Source: Nelumbo lutea (Eukaryota > Streptophyta > Magnoliopsida > Proteales > Nelumbonaceae). Taken from it: DNA of 64,000 bases. How positions within the stretch are numbered: position 1 is the stretch's first letter; the number at the start of each line of letters is the position of its first letter. Positions 44,801 to 55,020 of this stretch are shown piece after piece. A model generated the notes under the pieces. That model was given only the letters and a program-made list of their open reading frames with translations, was not told where the DNA came from and made no database searches. The stretch is from NCBI GenBank assembly GCA_022828595.1, contig JAKGHH010000008.1, forward strand, positions 22,746,378-22,810,377. Reading direction: 5' to 3'. The translations under genes and the position numbers were made by a program.

Positions 44801-47800
44801 ACAGGCTTTCAGCCTCTAGAAAAATCTTCAGAGAACAACATAATTCATGATATTCCATGGAATCACCATACTGGAGTTGGGAATTCTGCTGTCACTGAGG
44901 CTGCAAAGCTTTCACATAACCAATATGCTGAAAAACCTTTATCACTGCATCAGGTTATATCTTAATCTCATGGAATATAATTCATGAATGGATTTATTTT
45001 GGCATAAATGGATGGAAATTATTTGACATGTTGAATTGATCTTTCTTATTCTTTTATTATGTAATCATAGTTGTTTAAATCTTTTTACAATACAATTCAC
45101 AATTTGAATCATGAATCTCAAGGTTTTTGATTTGAATGTTATGCCTGAATCCTTTCCCACAAAAATCTTGTGATTATGAATCTTATAATTTGTATAGTTC
45201 ATACAATTCAAATCAATTCAATCAAGATTTGGTTCTCTACTTTGTCATTTATTTGTTCCTTATAATTTTTTTCAAGAGGATCTTGTTCTAAAGCTCTTTA
45301 CTAGAAAATGATTATTTAGATTATTTAAGACCTTTTAGATTGCTTATTGAGTTTATTTTCCATTATATGTAGGTTAGGGAGTCATAGTGTGGATTGGTAT
45401 ATCATCTTAGGATTCTAGTGTACAAGACAGGTGGTAAAATCATTTTTTAAGTACATATATGGTAGATATGGCTAAAAAATAGGGTAAAATTACTTTTCTA
45501 TAAATACTTAAATTTTTAGTATATCTATTCTTAATTTTTTTATTTTGTAAAAACAGAAATAATTTTATGATATGGTATGATTCAACCTTATGATTTTCAG
45601 AACATGTTTGCTCTTAATGCTCAGTTTGGAAAGAATACAGATACAAATATGTACAATGCAAATAGATACAAAATACAAGGTTTTTCACTCTACATATTTG
45701 TACTCTTTCCAAACTGAGCAGTGGACACTTGTTACGATTCATTTGTCCCGTATTAGTAGTATGGGATGCTAATGTGAGGTATCCCACATCGGTAGTATGG
45801 GATGCTGTTGTGGGATATATATGTGCTTGGGTTCCCTCCCTCTAACAGCTAGCTTTTAGGGGTGAGTTCTCCTAAGGCTCATATCAACACTGGCTCATTG
45901 TACATGTATTAATTAATATGGATATTCTAGAGACAAGGAACTGCATGGGTTCCATTTCATACAGTTATTCACATTTGAAGTAGCAACCGTGGACTATGTT
46001 ACCTGGATACGGAAAGGAATACGACTGTATAGATCCCTCATAGGGGGATTGTGATGTTGAAAATCATAATTAGGGGATGAAATGGTTGGAAGAAATGTAG
46101 GCCCATTGGATGCGGTTCTTGGCACATGTATACACCTTTAATTTTATATTATTAATAAATATTTTCTTAATACTGATAAAAAATTATAGTATCGAACATG
46201 ATACAGCACCCTTGTGCAGGTATCCAGTTATCATAGATCATGGATTGTTATGTCCAAATTGGAATTTGCATCAAGTGGATGATCTTGACCATGAACACGC
46301 CAAAGTTCCAACTTAATTGAAACAGTAGAAACCAGTTTATATATATATATATATATGTATATATTGATAAGTAAATAGAAAAAAAAAATATTAAAAAAAT
46401 AAAAGTTACAAATGAGGTGATAAGTCAGCACCCGAGTACCAATCTCTGAATAGTTTATACATTAGATTTAACATTCCTATGTCTTTTGTCCCCCCCCCCC
46501 CCCCCTCCCTTCCTAGGAGGATAAGTTTTAGCCTGCAAAGTATCTTTTCACCATCTTGTCCACTTAAATCCATGGACTGAACCCATAAACATTATTATTG
46601 GAAGAGTCAAGTTTTTGCTGCTTAAGCAATTTGCACCTTATGGTTCTAACTACCTTTTTTTTTTATAAGTTTTGATTCCAACTACCTTAATAATGGTTAT
46701 TTCCTTTTTCCAAATATTCTGGATCATGATTCTGTAGACTTTATCAAAATGGTTCATCATCATCATCGTTGTCATCGTCAAAGCCTTGTCCCAGTATGGA
46801 GTCGGAAAACTCTATCTCAATGATTATTTAGTGAATTTTATCCAAACTAGAGCTACAAAGTCTCTTTGATGGAGCCTCCAAACGATGGGCTTCAATCCCT
46901 ATATCTGTGATAGAATTATGGCAAGAGGCAAGACTGATATCTTCCTGCCCTACCATCTCAAAATAGGCATTCCTCTTGTTTAACTTGTATGCTAGAACGC
47001 TGTCCTTATTGTAACTTATTAAGCAATCTCTTACTTGAAGCAAGCTGAAAGACATTTCTCTTTGGCACATGTCTCAGAGGTTAACTCCAGATCACAGTTC
47101 AGGGTCTGCCGAATGCGAAGAACAATACAAGGGAACATCTGAGCAAGCCAGTGGAAGTAATCCAGATTCAGTCCAGCAATATCAATTTCTAGAAAGTAAC
47201 AGTGTGATCATAATACCCAATTTAAAATTGCGTGAACAGCACAGAGGTTCAAATGATGAAGGTTCACTTTCAACAGATCCTGTCATTTCCCCTCAAGGAT
47301 ATCATACTCTTAAACCCATGCAGTGTGACTCAATTAAACTTGGCAATTGCATCCAAGGGAACTCTCCTTCAGGATTAAACTCAATTTCAAGAAAACAGAA
47401 CTCATATTCTTCAGCTTTGAGCTCCCAGACAAATGAAGAGGGTGGGCATGAGAACCCAAACTACTCAGGTCATGGAAGTAGTAGCATAGAGTCCCAAGGT
47501 GCAGATTTGTGTAGAGAAATTGATCACAACATTTCCACAATCACGGGAAGCCCTATACATGGTTCTTATTGTGGTGAGCCAGTTCAAGTAAGCCAAGTTA
47601 CTGCAGAGGGAATTCAATCAGAATTTGAAGAACCTCATCTCATCAAAGATAGTTCTCTTTCTTCTTCTGTTCCAGATACTGAAATCAAGCAGAAGAATCA
47701 AAGTGACTGTCCAAATAGAAGCTCTGAAGTTCCAGAAAGCCAGGAGGAACCTGCTGTCGTTAGAGAAAGCAATGAGCACCCCCAGAATGAATCAAATGTG

Positions 47801-48058
47801 GAAGAAACACGTGAAAGCATTGCAGCAAAGATATTGCTTAGCTTTGCACCCTGCAAATCTTGGGCTGATACCAAGTCTAAGGGTATTAACACCCTAATAG
47901 AAGAGTCAAGCAGATCAAGTGAAGATTGTATGAGCAGTGACAAGACACGGAATCTACATGAAAAAAGATGCATTAGCTACAGAAATGGAGGTGTTGTATA
48001 TGAAACAACGAGATGGACAAAATCACCCCATGGAAGGACCTTGAGAAGACCCCGATAA
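35673..48058 (+). CDS. Plant protein related to the DUF863 family, spliced (three coding exons)
   Basis: Proposed join: 35673-35804, 44180-44953, 47078-48058, giving about 628 residues. All three junctions are phase 0 with consensus sites: CAG|GTTTGG (35805), TTTTTCAG|GTC (44180), CAG|GTTATA (44954) and CTCAG|AGG (47078). The join restores a continuous segment, IMMRHEALFKEQ + VQALHQLYEIQ, which matches the H-E-A-x-F-K-x-Q-V-x-x-L-H-x-L-Y-x-I-Q signature near the N-terminus of plant DUF863 proteins. The rest is Ser/Asn/Gln-rich and probably disordered, ending in a basic tail (RTLRRPR). Function of the family is not established; the basic tail would suit a nuclear protein. The first intron is 8.4 kb because a LINE sits in it. 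The start at 35673 is the first ATG in frame; an upstream exon is possible. Confidence 0.65.
37040..37288 (+). mobile_element. Possible short LINE 3' end
   Basis: A stretch ending TTGTAAAGTCTCTTTGACC then TATGTTGAT and 13 A residues (37275-37287) looks like a LINE 3' untranslated end. No coding part or target duplication was found. Confidence 0.3.
38580..39060 (-). mobile_element. LINE C-terminal fragment in intron
   Basis: The minus strand reads YTWKERTRVQMWNNSG and, in another frame, CITRDNIVSRGL...CVFC...HDWESSDNFFVHC. This is the zinc-knuckle-like region (C-x2-C-x-H-x-C, zf-RVT type) that follows reverse transcriptase in plant LINEs. Frames are broken. It is older than the LINE at 39299. 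Confidence 0.65.
39299..43966 (+). mobile_element. LINE (L1-type) with 32-bp target duplication
   Basis: An identical 32-bp segment starting CTTTTCCTTTTAGAACACC flanks it at 39267-39298 and 43969-44000, and the element ends in a poly(A) run (43956-43966). It carries the tail of ORF1 or 5' leader, then ORF2: endonuclease, reverse transcriptase, zinc-knuckle region and RNase H. It is 5'-truncated, since most of ORF1 is missing, and ORF2 has several stops and frameshifts. The first 27 bp after the duplication copy a nearby upstream segment. Confidence 0.9.
39776..43840 (+). pseudogene. LINE ORF2 remnant: endonuclease, RT, RNase H
   Basis: ATG at 39776 begins MKIISWNVMGVGS, the usual start of plant LINE endonucleases. 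The ETK motif is preceded by a stop (39880), and the GGDFN motif is broken by a frameshift (about 40190). Later SDHCP is intact (about 40445). Reverse transcriptase shows SKAPGSDGF (41130), a stop in place of the first residue of RPISL (41319), QGAFVQGRQI, YLEKAYD, GLRQGDPMSPFLF, and FAND where the catalytic pair should be FADD (about 41840). A zinc-knuckle segment (43020-43090, CFLCKVKDEDCNHLLMSC) and an RNase H domain (LNFDGS, about 43435; EILAA; EGDSK, about 43625) follow in broken frames. It is not functional. Confidence 0.88.
44180..44953 (+). CDS. Coding exon 2 of the DUF863-like gene
   Basis: 258 codons, open throughout in the phase set by exon 1, beginning VQALHQLYEIQ and ending SLHQ before GTTATA. 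The only strong motif is the N-terminal L-H-x-L-Y segment; the rest is polar. There are no stops in a 774-bp frame in AT-rich DNA, which supports real coding. Confidence 0.75.
45619..45719. mobile_element. Small Tourist-like MITE (GGCTCA family)
   Basis: GCTCAGTTTGGAAAGAATAC and the mirrored GTACTCTTTCCAAACTGAGC bound a 101-bp palindromic element. Same ends as 12239-12356 and 21773-21996. A TTA duplication is not clear here. Confidence 0.65.
46338..46505. repeat. Simple repeats: (TA)n and a poly(C) run
   Basis: (TA)n at about 46338-46362 and about 15 C residues at 46491-46505, both in intron 2. Confidence 0.85.
47078..48058 (+). CDS. Coding exon 3 of the DUF863-like gene
   Basis: 326 codons plus TAA, entered at CTCAG|AGG in phase 0. 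Composition is Ser/Glu/Asn-rich with a conserved-looking block, ETRESIAAKILLSFAPCKSWAD, about two thirds in. A basic C-terminus (TRWTKSPHGRTLRRPR) closes the protein. The single long frame and clear stop mark this as the last coding exon. Confidence 0.75.
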   Translation, partial: RLTPDHSSGSAECEEQYKGTSEQASGSNPDSVQQYQFLESNSVIIIPNLKLREQHRGSNDEGSLSTDPVISPQGYHTLKPMQCDSIKLGNCIQGNSPSGLNSISRKQNSYSSALSSQTNEEGGHENPNYSGHGSSSIESQGADLCREIDHNISTITGSPIHGSYCGEPVQVSQVTAEGIQSEFEEPHLIKDSSLSSSVPDTEIKQKNQSDCPNRSSEVPESQEEPAVVRESNEHPQNESNVEETRESIAAKILLSFAPCKSWADTKSKGINTLIEESSRSSEDCMSSDKTRNLHEKRCISYRNGGVVYETTRWTKSPHGRTLRRPR

Positions 48059-48420
48059 CCACCCAAGAGAGTCTGCTCATCGTGTATAGTTCAGTCTTAT
48101 TTTTAGTTTAACCTTCATTAGAAGGGTGTAAGGTAACAACCATATAGAGTGAAGAGTAGTCCATTCTCTCTACAATAACCACCATTTGATCATGAAGTCA
48201 GCCTTTTGTACAGAGAACTCCTTTTATATTTGAAGTTTAATGGTGAGGAACACGTAGTGGAGGATTATGCTGAGACAACAGAATGTTGTCCAGATCTTGT
48301 TTCTACCTCTTCTACGAGGTCAGAAGACTTGGGACCAGATACCAAGCCAATGATGTAAATTCAGAGAATTCGTGATTATAAAAGCTGTTACTGTAGAGTA
48401 TCTGCTGCAGAAGTTCGTTT
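48059..48420 (+). other. Probable 3' untranslated region
   Basis: Sequence after the stop at 48058 has no long frame. Poly(A)-signal-like AATAA motifs are weak and the end point is not certain. Confidence 0.35.
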
Positions 48421-49064
48421 CTTGTTGCTAATCCATGGTCTTACCCTAACAACAGTTATCCTGATATTTTTTGAAACCTTACTTGCACTTCCCACTGTTT
48501 TCTTGAGTTTTGCTTTGTATAGTTGTATCCTTGGCCACTCAAAGAGGAGCTAATTGATTATGGTTAATATCATCCGATTATAATTAGTTCCATTTTGGCC
48601 TATAAATTGATTAGTGGTTAATGCCAAAGACCCGGAAGTATATTAACCTGTATCTCTTGTGCCACTTAACCAATAAACAATTTTAAAATTTAAACAATAC
48701 GCCATATGTAGTATTTTCATAAAATCAATTAAATATAGCCCTAACTTTTCTTCAGATTTGATAAGTTCGGCATAGAGGTGGAACTCAAAGGTTCGTTATC
48801 ATCAAAATGATTCTTCAATCTTAATGGGATGAACCCAAAAGGCAATCTTCAAGTACGTCTCTAATCTGCTACTTCAATCTTCAAACAGTCAATATACAAA
48901 AAAAGGGGAAGAACCCAAACGACTGCTCTTTAAACTTTCCTTTTTCTCTTCCTACAAATGAAAAGGCTATTTTGGTCTTACATATGGTTCTAACTTCTAC
49001 TTACAGAACACACCTTACAGCACTCCCTTGCAACCACTCAATGAAACACGGAAACGCCACCCTT

Positions 49065-50348
49065 TAATTAAGGAGATCCATTTTCTATGGAATCAACATA
49101 GGTGGAATATTCCATAGCAACAATATTCCACCTATCCCTTTTGCTTCTCTCTTGATCCCTTTTTTGGTCAAAAAGAGAAATTTCATTAAAACCACAGAAG
49201 AAAGAAGCATATAAACCAAATCCAAAACACAGTCACACATACACACCAACAGAAACAACGCATCACCTAAGAAATCTACAGACAAAAACAATCAAAACCA
49301 ATAAGCTAGCCAACAGTCTTCAAGTAAAGGACGAAACTGCTCAGGCAGATAAGAAAACCAGATTCCTTCCAATGCATGGCCATAGTTTGAGCTGCTCCAT
49401 TTGTGATCCTTTGCACAAAATTGAACGAACATTTGTGGTGCTTTAATATGTGCATTATATCTTTGAGAATAAACTTATGTTCTTATCTTCTCTATCAAAA
49501 TTCTGTATCCCTTTACTCAAGGCCAAAATAAGGGATTGATAGTCACTTAGAAAAGCAGTACACCCTCAGACAGTAGAGATGCAAGAATAGCCCCTTCCCT
49601 GAAAGCAATTGCTTCATCCAAAACTGGGGGGACAAGGCCACACATGAAGCGTAGTTTGCAGCACCAAAAAGGCCACATGAACTGCTGGTGGAGAGCGAAA
49701 AGTCAGATCATTCATTTCATCATTTCCCACCATTGATGTTATTGACAGTCTGAAACAGGTTTCAAATCCTCCTCTCCCAAAATTTCCTGAAAGCAAGATC
49801 AATTATATTAGAAGGGTCAGGAGTTCCACAAAAACCAACAGACAATAATAGCATGGTGAATTGTAAGACTCTTGCCATGCTTGTTTAGAGATATGCAATC
49901 CATCATGGGTCTCATCCAGTCAACAAAACTATTAGTATTATCCATCCTAATTCCGAAGTTACTTCCAAACCACACAAGTGTAATCACACCCACGACGAAT
50001 GAGATAACAGACTCCAGCACCTGCAAGCAAGCATTACAAGAAGGGTCCAAGTGTCTTCTAAAGAGATTTTCTTTTGGGCAATACCATAATGGATAACCCT
50101 CCACAAGAAAAGCTTTTTTCTTGGGAGCTGTAGGAATGGACCACAATTGCTTCCACTGAAACTTAGACAATAAGACCTGATTATACTCTTCCTTACCTTT
50201 TAGAAGAAAGTATGCATCTTCACAGAAACCTGCCTTTGGGATTCGGATTCCAGTAAGGAGAATCCTTCCAATCAAATCTGGCCAAACTAATTTGCAGAAT
50301 GGAATCAACATAGCAAGGAAGATATAATTAAGGAGATCTATTTTCTAT
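49065..50348 (-). mobile_element. 5'-truncated LINE, minus strand, 24-bp TSD
   Basis: TAATTAAGGAGATC(C/T)ATTTTCTAT flanks it at 49065-49088 and 50325-50348 with one mismatch. Read on the minus strand, 50311-49817 carries the post-RT zinc-knuckle region (FQWKQLWSIPTAPKK ... HHAIIVCWFLWNS), and 49800-49300 an eroded RNase H part. The 3' end is near 49165 (TTTTTTGGTCAAAAAGAG on the plus strand). An 11-bp-stem hairpin (GGTGGAATATT...AATATTCCACC) lies between the tail and the left duplication. Confidence 0.7.
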
Positions 50349-50429
50349 TGTCTACTGCTAGGATCAAAAGTCATCCATGACCTTAACAGCTAGGTATTTG
50401 GGCCCAGGTCCCATTATTCTGAACCCACA

Positions 50430-50820
50430 AACTCGCAGTAACCAAATTCAGTGAAGGAGCTGCTGAACTGTTAGAGAGTTGAGGGTCTCAGCAAGAAAGG
50501 AAATTTGGTTTGGAACACCATTCTGGCAGCTGTACTTTGGGCTATTTGGACTGAGAGAAATAACAGAATTTTCCATGGTAAATCTAAAAGTCCAGATGAA
50601 ATAGTGCAGAAAGCTGTGGGCAAGTTATTGTCTTGGGTGTCAGCGATGGAGGATTTTAAAAATCAGAATTTGTGTTTGTTGTTTTGTTCTCAGTCTTGGA
50701 TGAGATTGTAACCTGAGGTAGTCCTAGGCAGCCTTTAATGGCCTGGGCTCTATTGTAATGTCTCTTTGAATGAATAAATTACCTTACCTTTTACAAAAAA
50801 AAAAAAACTCTCAGTAACCA
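50430..50820 (+). mobile_element. Short 5'-truncated LINE, plus strand, 15-bp TSD
   Basis: AACTC(G/T)CAGTAACCA flanks it (50430-50444 and 50806-50820). Inside, 50505-50711 encodes WNTILAAVLWAIWTERNNRIFHGKSKS, typical of the region after LINE reverse transcriptase. Poly(A) ends the insert at about 50805. Confidence 0.82.
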
Positions 50821-50989
50821 GGGGTCATCCCACCCTTTAACACATCTCTATTCACCTACCAGTCATCCCACCCTCTAACACATCTCTATTCACCTATTAG
50901 CACAGCCCTTTAACACTTCCATCCCCACGAACCAGATTTTCTAACATTATATGAAAGGAAACTACAAGAAGGGAAGTGTTTCACTTTAA

Positions 50990-51380
50990 TTAGCTTGATT
51001 CACAAAGAACTGGGCTCAGTGTAGAGCCTCCACACAAGCTTGGTAACGAGAGCAATACTAAAATAATGAGGATCTCTAAAGCCAAGTCTATCTGACCCTT
51101 TGTTTTTACTAATTGTTTGCCAATCCACCCAAGCTATTCTTCTCTCATTCTTGCTTGAGCCCCACCAAAATCTTCTCTAGGTGCATTTTAAAAGCCTGCA
51201 AATATTCTTGGGCAACAAGAACAGGACATGACATAATTTGGAATGGGTGTGACCACTGCTTCTAATAAAACCTCCTTTCCTGCTTGAGAGATGAGTTCCT
51301 TCCAATTGTGTTTTATTCTCAACTATCTCAACAAGATTATTGATCAAAAAACTCTCTCAATGGAAGCATGTTACATGACA
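50990..51380 (-). mobile_element. LINE reverse-transcriptase fragment
   Basis: Minus-strand frames give pieces equivalent to FWWGSS...WVDWQ...GLGFRD and SIALVTKLVWRLYTEPSSLW, the conserved part just after the LINE polymerase core. Frames are broken and no ends were found. Confidence 0.6.
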
Positions 51381-51399
51381 TACGTATACACGTGTTTGG

Positions 51400-51830
51400 G
51401 ATTTTAGAAAGTGGAGTCATATCCCCCTTTTCTACATATGTTTCTGTATTTGAATCTGGGCACCGTAGTTGTGCCAGCAGCAATGATGGCTGGAAGAAGA
51501 GAAGTAACACTTAATGCATTGAAATGAGAGTTCAAACAATTGAATGCTTGAAAGTAATCACACCCTGATTTAACAATGACAAATGATGATTGATAGAGTT
51601 CTGAGGCAAGTAGTTGTGAGGTATAGTGAAGAATCATTTTGGGGTTAATACAAGAAATCAACCTGAAGGAAATGAAATTAGGGACATTAGGGAAATGGCA
51701 AGGCTATTAGAGGTGATATACAACAGGTCGACTCCACATTCAGCCAACAGCATGTCAAATTCATTAAGAAGGAACTCCACGTTCAGCCAAAATCCATGCA
51801 ACCTTCTGTGACTAGGATTTTTCTTTGAGT
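51400..51830. other. Intergenic stretch between LINE fragments
   Basis: No gene or element recognised. Short frames on both strands lack any domain. Confidence 0.35.
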
Positions 51831-51831
51831 T

Positions 51832-52800
51832 CTTTTTTTTTATCAGAAACAGGAATTTATTTTCATTAAATATTGTTAAATCATTTCATAGGAAGTTGGA
51901 TCTTATCCAGTAACCCAATCATTTATAAAATCCGTTACAACTCTGCCAAAAAAGATGTTCCCTGTGGACCCCTTGCTTTGATAGGACATCAGCCAACTTG
52001 TTTGTCGTTCTCCTCACCCATCTGATAACTAGCTTTGAGTCTCCTTCCACATCCATCTGTTTCATTCTAAGCTATTTGGCTAATTTCAACTCTTGTAAGA
52101 GAGATAGGATCTCAGATTTTAACAAGTCCCCATAACCAACCGGTCCTGATTACGTGGCTATCACCACACCTTCACCATTTCTAAAGACACCCCCAGTTCC
52201 TGAGGTCCCAGGTTACCCACAGAGCTCCATCAAAATTCAATTTGACATTGTTATATGAGGGGATTTCCATTCCGCCACCACTATGTCTTTCACTATTGTG
52301 GACTTTGTCACTGTTCCCCATGGTTTTAGGATATCATCCATTGAAAATGCTTTAAAAGCTTCCAGTGTACTTACCAAATGCACTACTTTCACCTTTATAC
52401 TTTTTATTGTATCTTCTTTTGTGCTATGCTTTTCCTTGAAAATCCAACCCATTCCTTTCTTCTCATATGGCCCACAACAGAGCTGCTCTTGTTGCCCTCC
52501 ACATTATTCTTCCTCTCTTTTTTGGTTGTCTCATGAAATCAGGGCTGAATAGGCTGGCCACATCTGGAGGGGGTTCCCACCTGCAATCAAAGAGGGAGCA
52601 AAAATGCCTCCAAACACAAATCACAAAAGGACAGGAGAATAGTAAATGGGGGATAGTCTCGCCATTTTCTTTGCAAAGCATACATGAGGTGAAAGGTACT
52701 TGTTGGGCCTTCTTCTTTGGAGCACATCACAAGTGTTGATCTTACCATGAGAAACTTCCTAGTAGAAAGCCTTTATTTTAGGTGGAACTAGTGTACTCCA
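51832..52800 (-). mobile_element. 5'-truncated LINE, minus strand
   Basis: The plus strand starts with a T run (51832-51842), i.e. a poly(A) tail on the minus strand. 52681-52463 (minus) encodes MLCKENGETIPHLLFSCPF...WRHFCSLF...AALLWAI, the zinc-knuckle and following region of a LINE. 52452-52237 continues towards RNase H, and its C-terminal ADVLS-like motif is near 51990. Stops and frame changes are present, and no reliable target duplication was found. Confidence 0.72.
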
Positions 52801-53342
52801 AATCTCTTTCACAGGGTGAATTAACCCCCCAACTCCTTGAGAGGTCAAGGCATTAAAGGAGGCACATGTAAAGTACCCATAGTGGGGCAGTCCAAATACG
52901 ACTATCAGCTGAATGTGGGTCCAAACATACCGAGTTCAGTAGAGTTAACAACTCAGCCAAAGGGTCACATTCACAACCCCTATTCCTTAAGACCCCTTCT
53001 GAAACCAATTCTGCTCTCTCACCATTTCAGGATTTTGGTTTGAATTCAAATTTTTTAACTAGCATGCTTTCAAAAAAAAATTCCATTGGATTTCATGAAC
53101 AATATATTCTCTAACATCATAAATATCAGAAGACTCTTGCAGGCTCATACCATTTCAACAATGGGACAGCTGTGAATTGTTTCATTTAAATTATCTTTTC
53201 TGGTAATAAAGAGAAAAAGCATTAAAATGTTGGGCTTCCTAAATGGGTTATCCTCCAAAACCATAGATAAACGCATGTGGAATGTGGAAATAAAGAGACC
53301 ACTTTGATCAAAGCCCTGTATTTGCCAACATGAACAACTTCC

Positions 53343-53640
53343 AGTCTTTTTTTATCAATAACAGAATTTTTTTGATGAGTTATCAATAACAGAATTTCAT
53401 TAGAAATATTTAATACTTACAAGATAGGGAGAGGTAAATTTTCTTAACTCTACAGACAAAAACTGTTACAATTGAGCCCATAACAACTGGTTCCTCCCCA
53501 CCCCTTGTTTTGCTGACATCAGCAAGACCATTTGCTCCCCTTTTAGCCCACCAACTGAAACACACTTCCATATCTTGTGTCATCCACTTGAATCTCTTTT
53601 TTCCGTTATTGAAAGTCCAGAAACCCTTTTAACCCAACAT
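53343..53640 (-). mobile_element. Short LINE 3' end, minus strand
   Basis: Minus-strand reading of about 53575-53490 gives WWAKRGANGLADVSK, the end of a LINE-type RNase H. A tail region with TTATCAATAACAGAAT repeated twice (about 53353 and 53381) precedes the left edge. Confidence 0.65.
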
Positions 53641-53807
53641 GATCAGCTTCCATTCCTGCCTCGCCTTTCAGAAATCAAATCATTAAAATCAGTAAAAACT
53701 TGACCACCAAATCTTGCATGGGTTCAAAAATTATTCTAAGTTTTTACTTGATTCAAAAATCATAATTTTGAGGGTTCCTAAATCTGTAAACCATTGTCAC
53801 TCTAAGG

Positions 53808-54575
53808 ATCAATGCTTTAAAACCACAAGGTGCAAGAAAAAAACAATGACCATTTTTTTTATTCAAAAAAATTGAAAAAAAATGCAAAAAAAAGCTCAAA
53901 AATAAATTAAGAAAATGTTAAAAATATTATTAATTAACTTTAATTTTAAACTAAATGTTTTAAAAATCCTATAAACTCAATTAAAATATACAAACATAAC
54001 ATATAAAACATATTCAAAGTGAAAATGCAAAAATAAAATAAAAAATAGCATACAGAACATATTCAAGCATCTCTAACTTTTAATTTCTTTATTTCTTTCC
54101 CAATTGCATTATTTCAAATAGATAGTCAAGCATCTTTCGTTCCTGATTCTATGAGTTGCCCTTGTACCAAGCCCCTCGAAGCAAGCCCAAACAACTCCAT
54201 GTTAAGGTCTTAAATTCTTAATCCCTACAAAAAAAATGATTTTATAATTCTATAAATGAATAAACAACATTAGCAAATAGGAATTAAGAATATAAGACCT
54301 TAACATTGACTTGTTTGGGTTTGCCTCAAGGGGCTTGGTCGTCTGCCCCTAGCCCGACCACTAGGCTTAAAAAATAGAAAAAAAAGGCACAAATTTTGAA
54401 AAGGTGCACACCTGAGCTGAAGCGCAAGGTGCACTAAGCGCACCAGGCACACCAGGCGCACCAGGCACACCAGGCACATGCCATTTGAAAGTGTTGCACC
54501 TGGGGCCTAAACGAGGCGCATACCTTAAAATGTGCCTCGCCTAAGCACCTAGGCGTGCGTTTTAAATCACTGCTA
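53808..54575. repeat. Dispersed repeat with inner hairpin
   Basis: Opens TGCTTTAAAACCACAAGGTG and closes GCACCTAGGCGTGCGTTTTAAATC, so the ends are roughly inverted. Near 54435-54480 the unit CACCAGGC(A/G)CAC repeats. An internal inverted pair (about 54164-54226 and 54284-54347, both containing versions of TTAAGGTCTTA) would form a 60-bp stem. It resembles the GGCGCCTAGGC-type plant repeats. Its class is unknown to me. Confidence 0.5.
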
Positions 54576-54689
54576 TGGATCCCATTGTCACTCTGCTTTG
54601 CTGTATCTTTTATTGATAAAATATGTTGAACTTGATTGAGAAATAAGAGAATTGGTTCATGTTAAAAGAAAACGCAGTGATGTTTTCTC

Positions 54690-55020
54690 CGGTGTGTAAG
54701 TAGGTTAGGATAGAAGACTTGGCAGGCCTGTTGTCCTCGTGGTCATCTCAGGAACTTATTAGTAGGGACAAGATCCTTTGGAGAATGATCTCTCTGACTT
54801 TGTGCTTGTCCGTTTGGCTGGAACATTGAAATATCTTTGAAGGGTTTATAGTATCAATGGAAGTAGATCATCCAGGAAAATGGTTTTGTAGAAAGGGATA
54901 TACTTCCAATAAAAGCTAAAAAATGATACACCAGTAAAACTAAGTCAATGGATCTCAAGTAACTACTTTTTTTAGGGAAGTTCTCCCTCCTTTGAAAATA
55001 AATTATTTACTTATAAAAAA
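54690..55020 (+). mobile_element. LINE C-terminal fragment (weak)
   Basis: 54765-54840 encodes KILWRMISLTLCLSVWLEH, close to the LWRM...L.WLVWLERNRRIFE motif after LINE reverse transcriptase, followed by 3' sequence and an A-rich end (about 55015). Ends are unclear. Confidence 0.45.

Larger units (their letters stand above)
44954..47077 (+). other. Intron of 2.1 kb with a MITE
   Basis: AT-rich, with GT and AG ends. It holds the small MITE at 45619-45719, a (TA)n run near 46340 and a poly(C) run at about 46491-46505. No exon-like frame was noticed in it. Confidence 0.6.
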
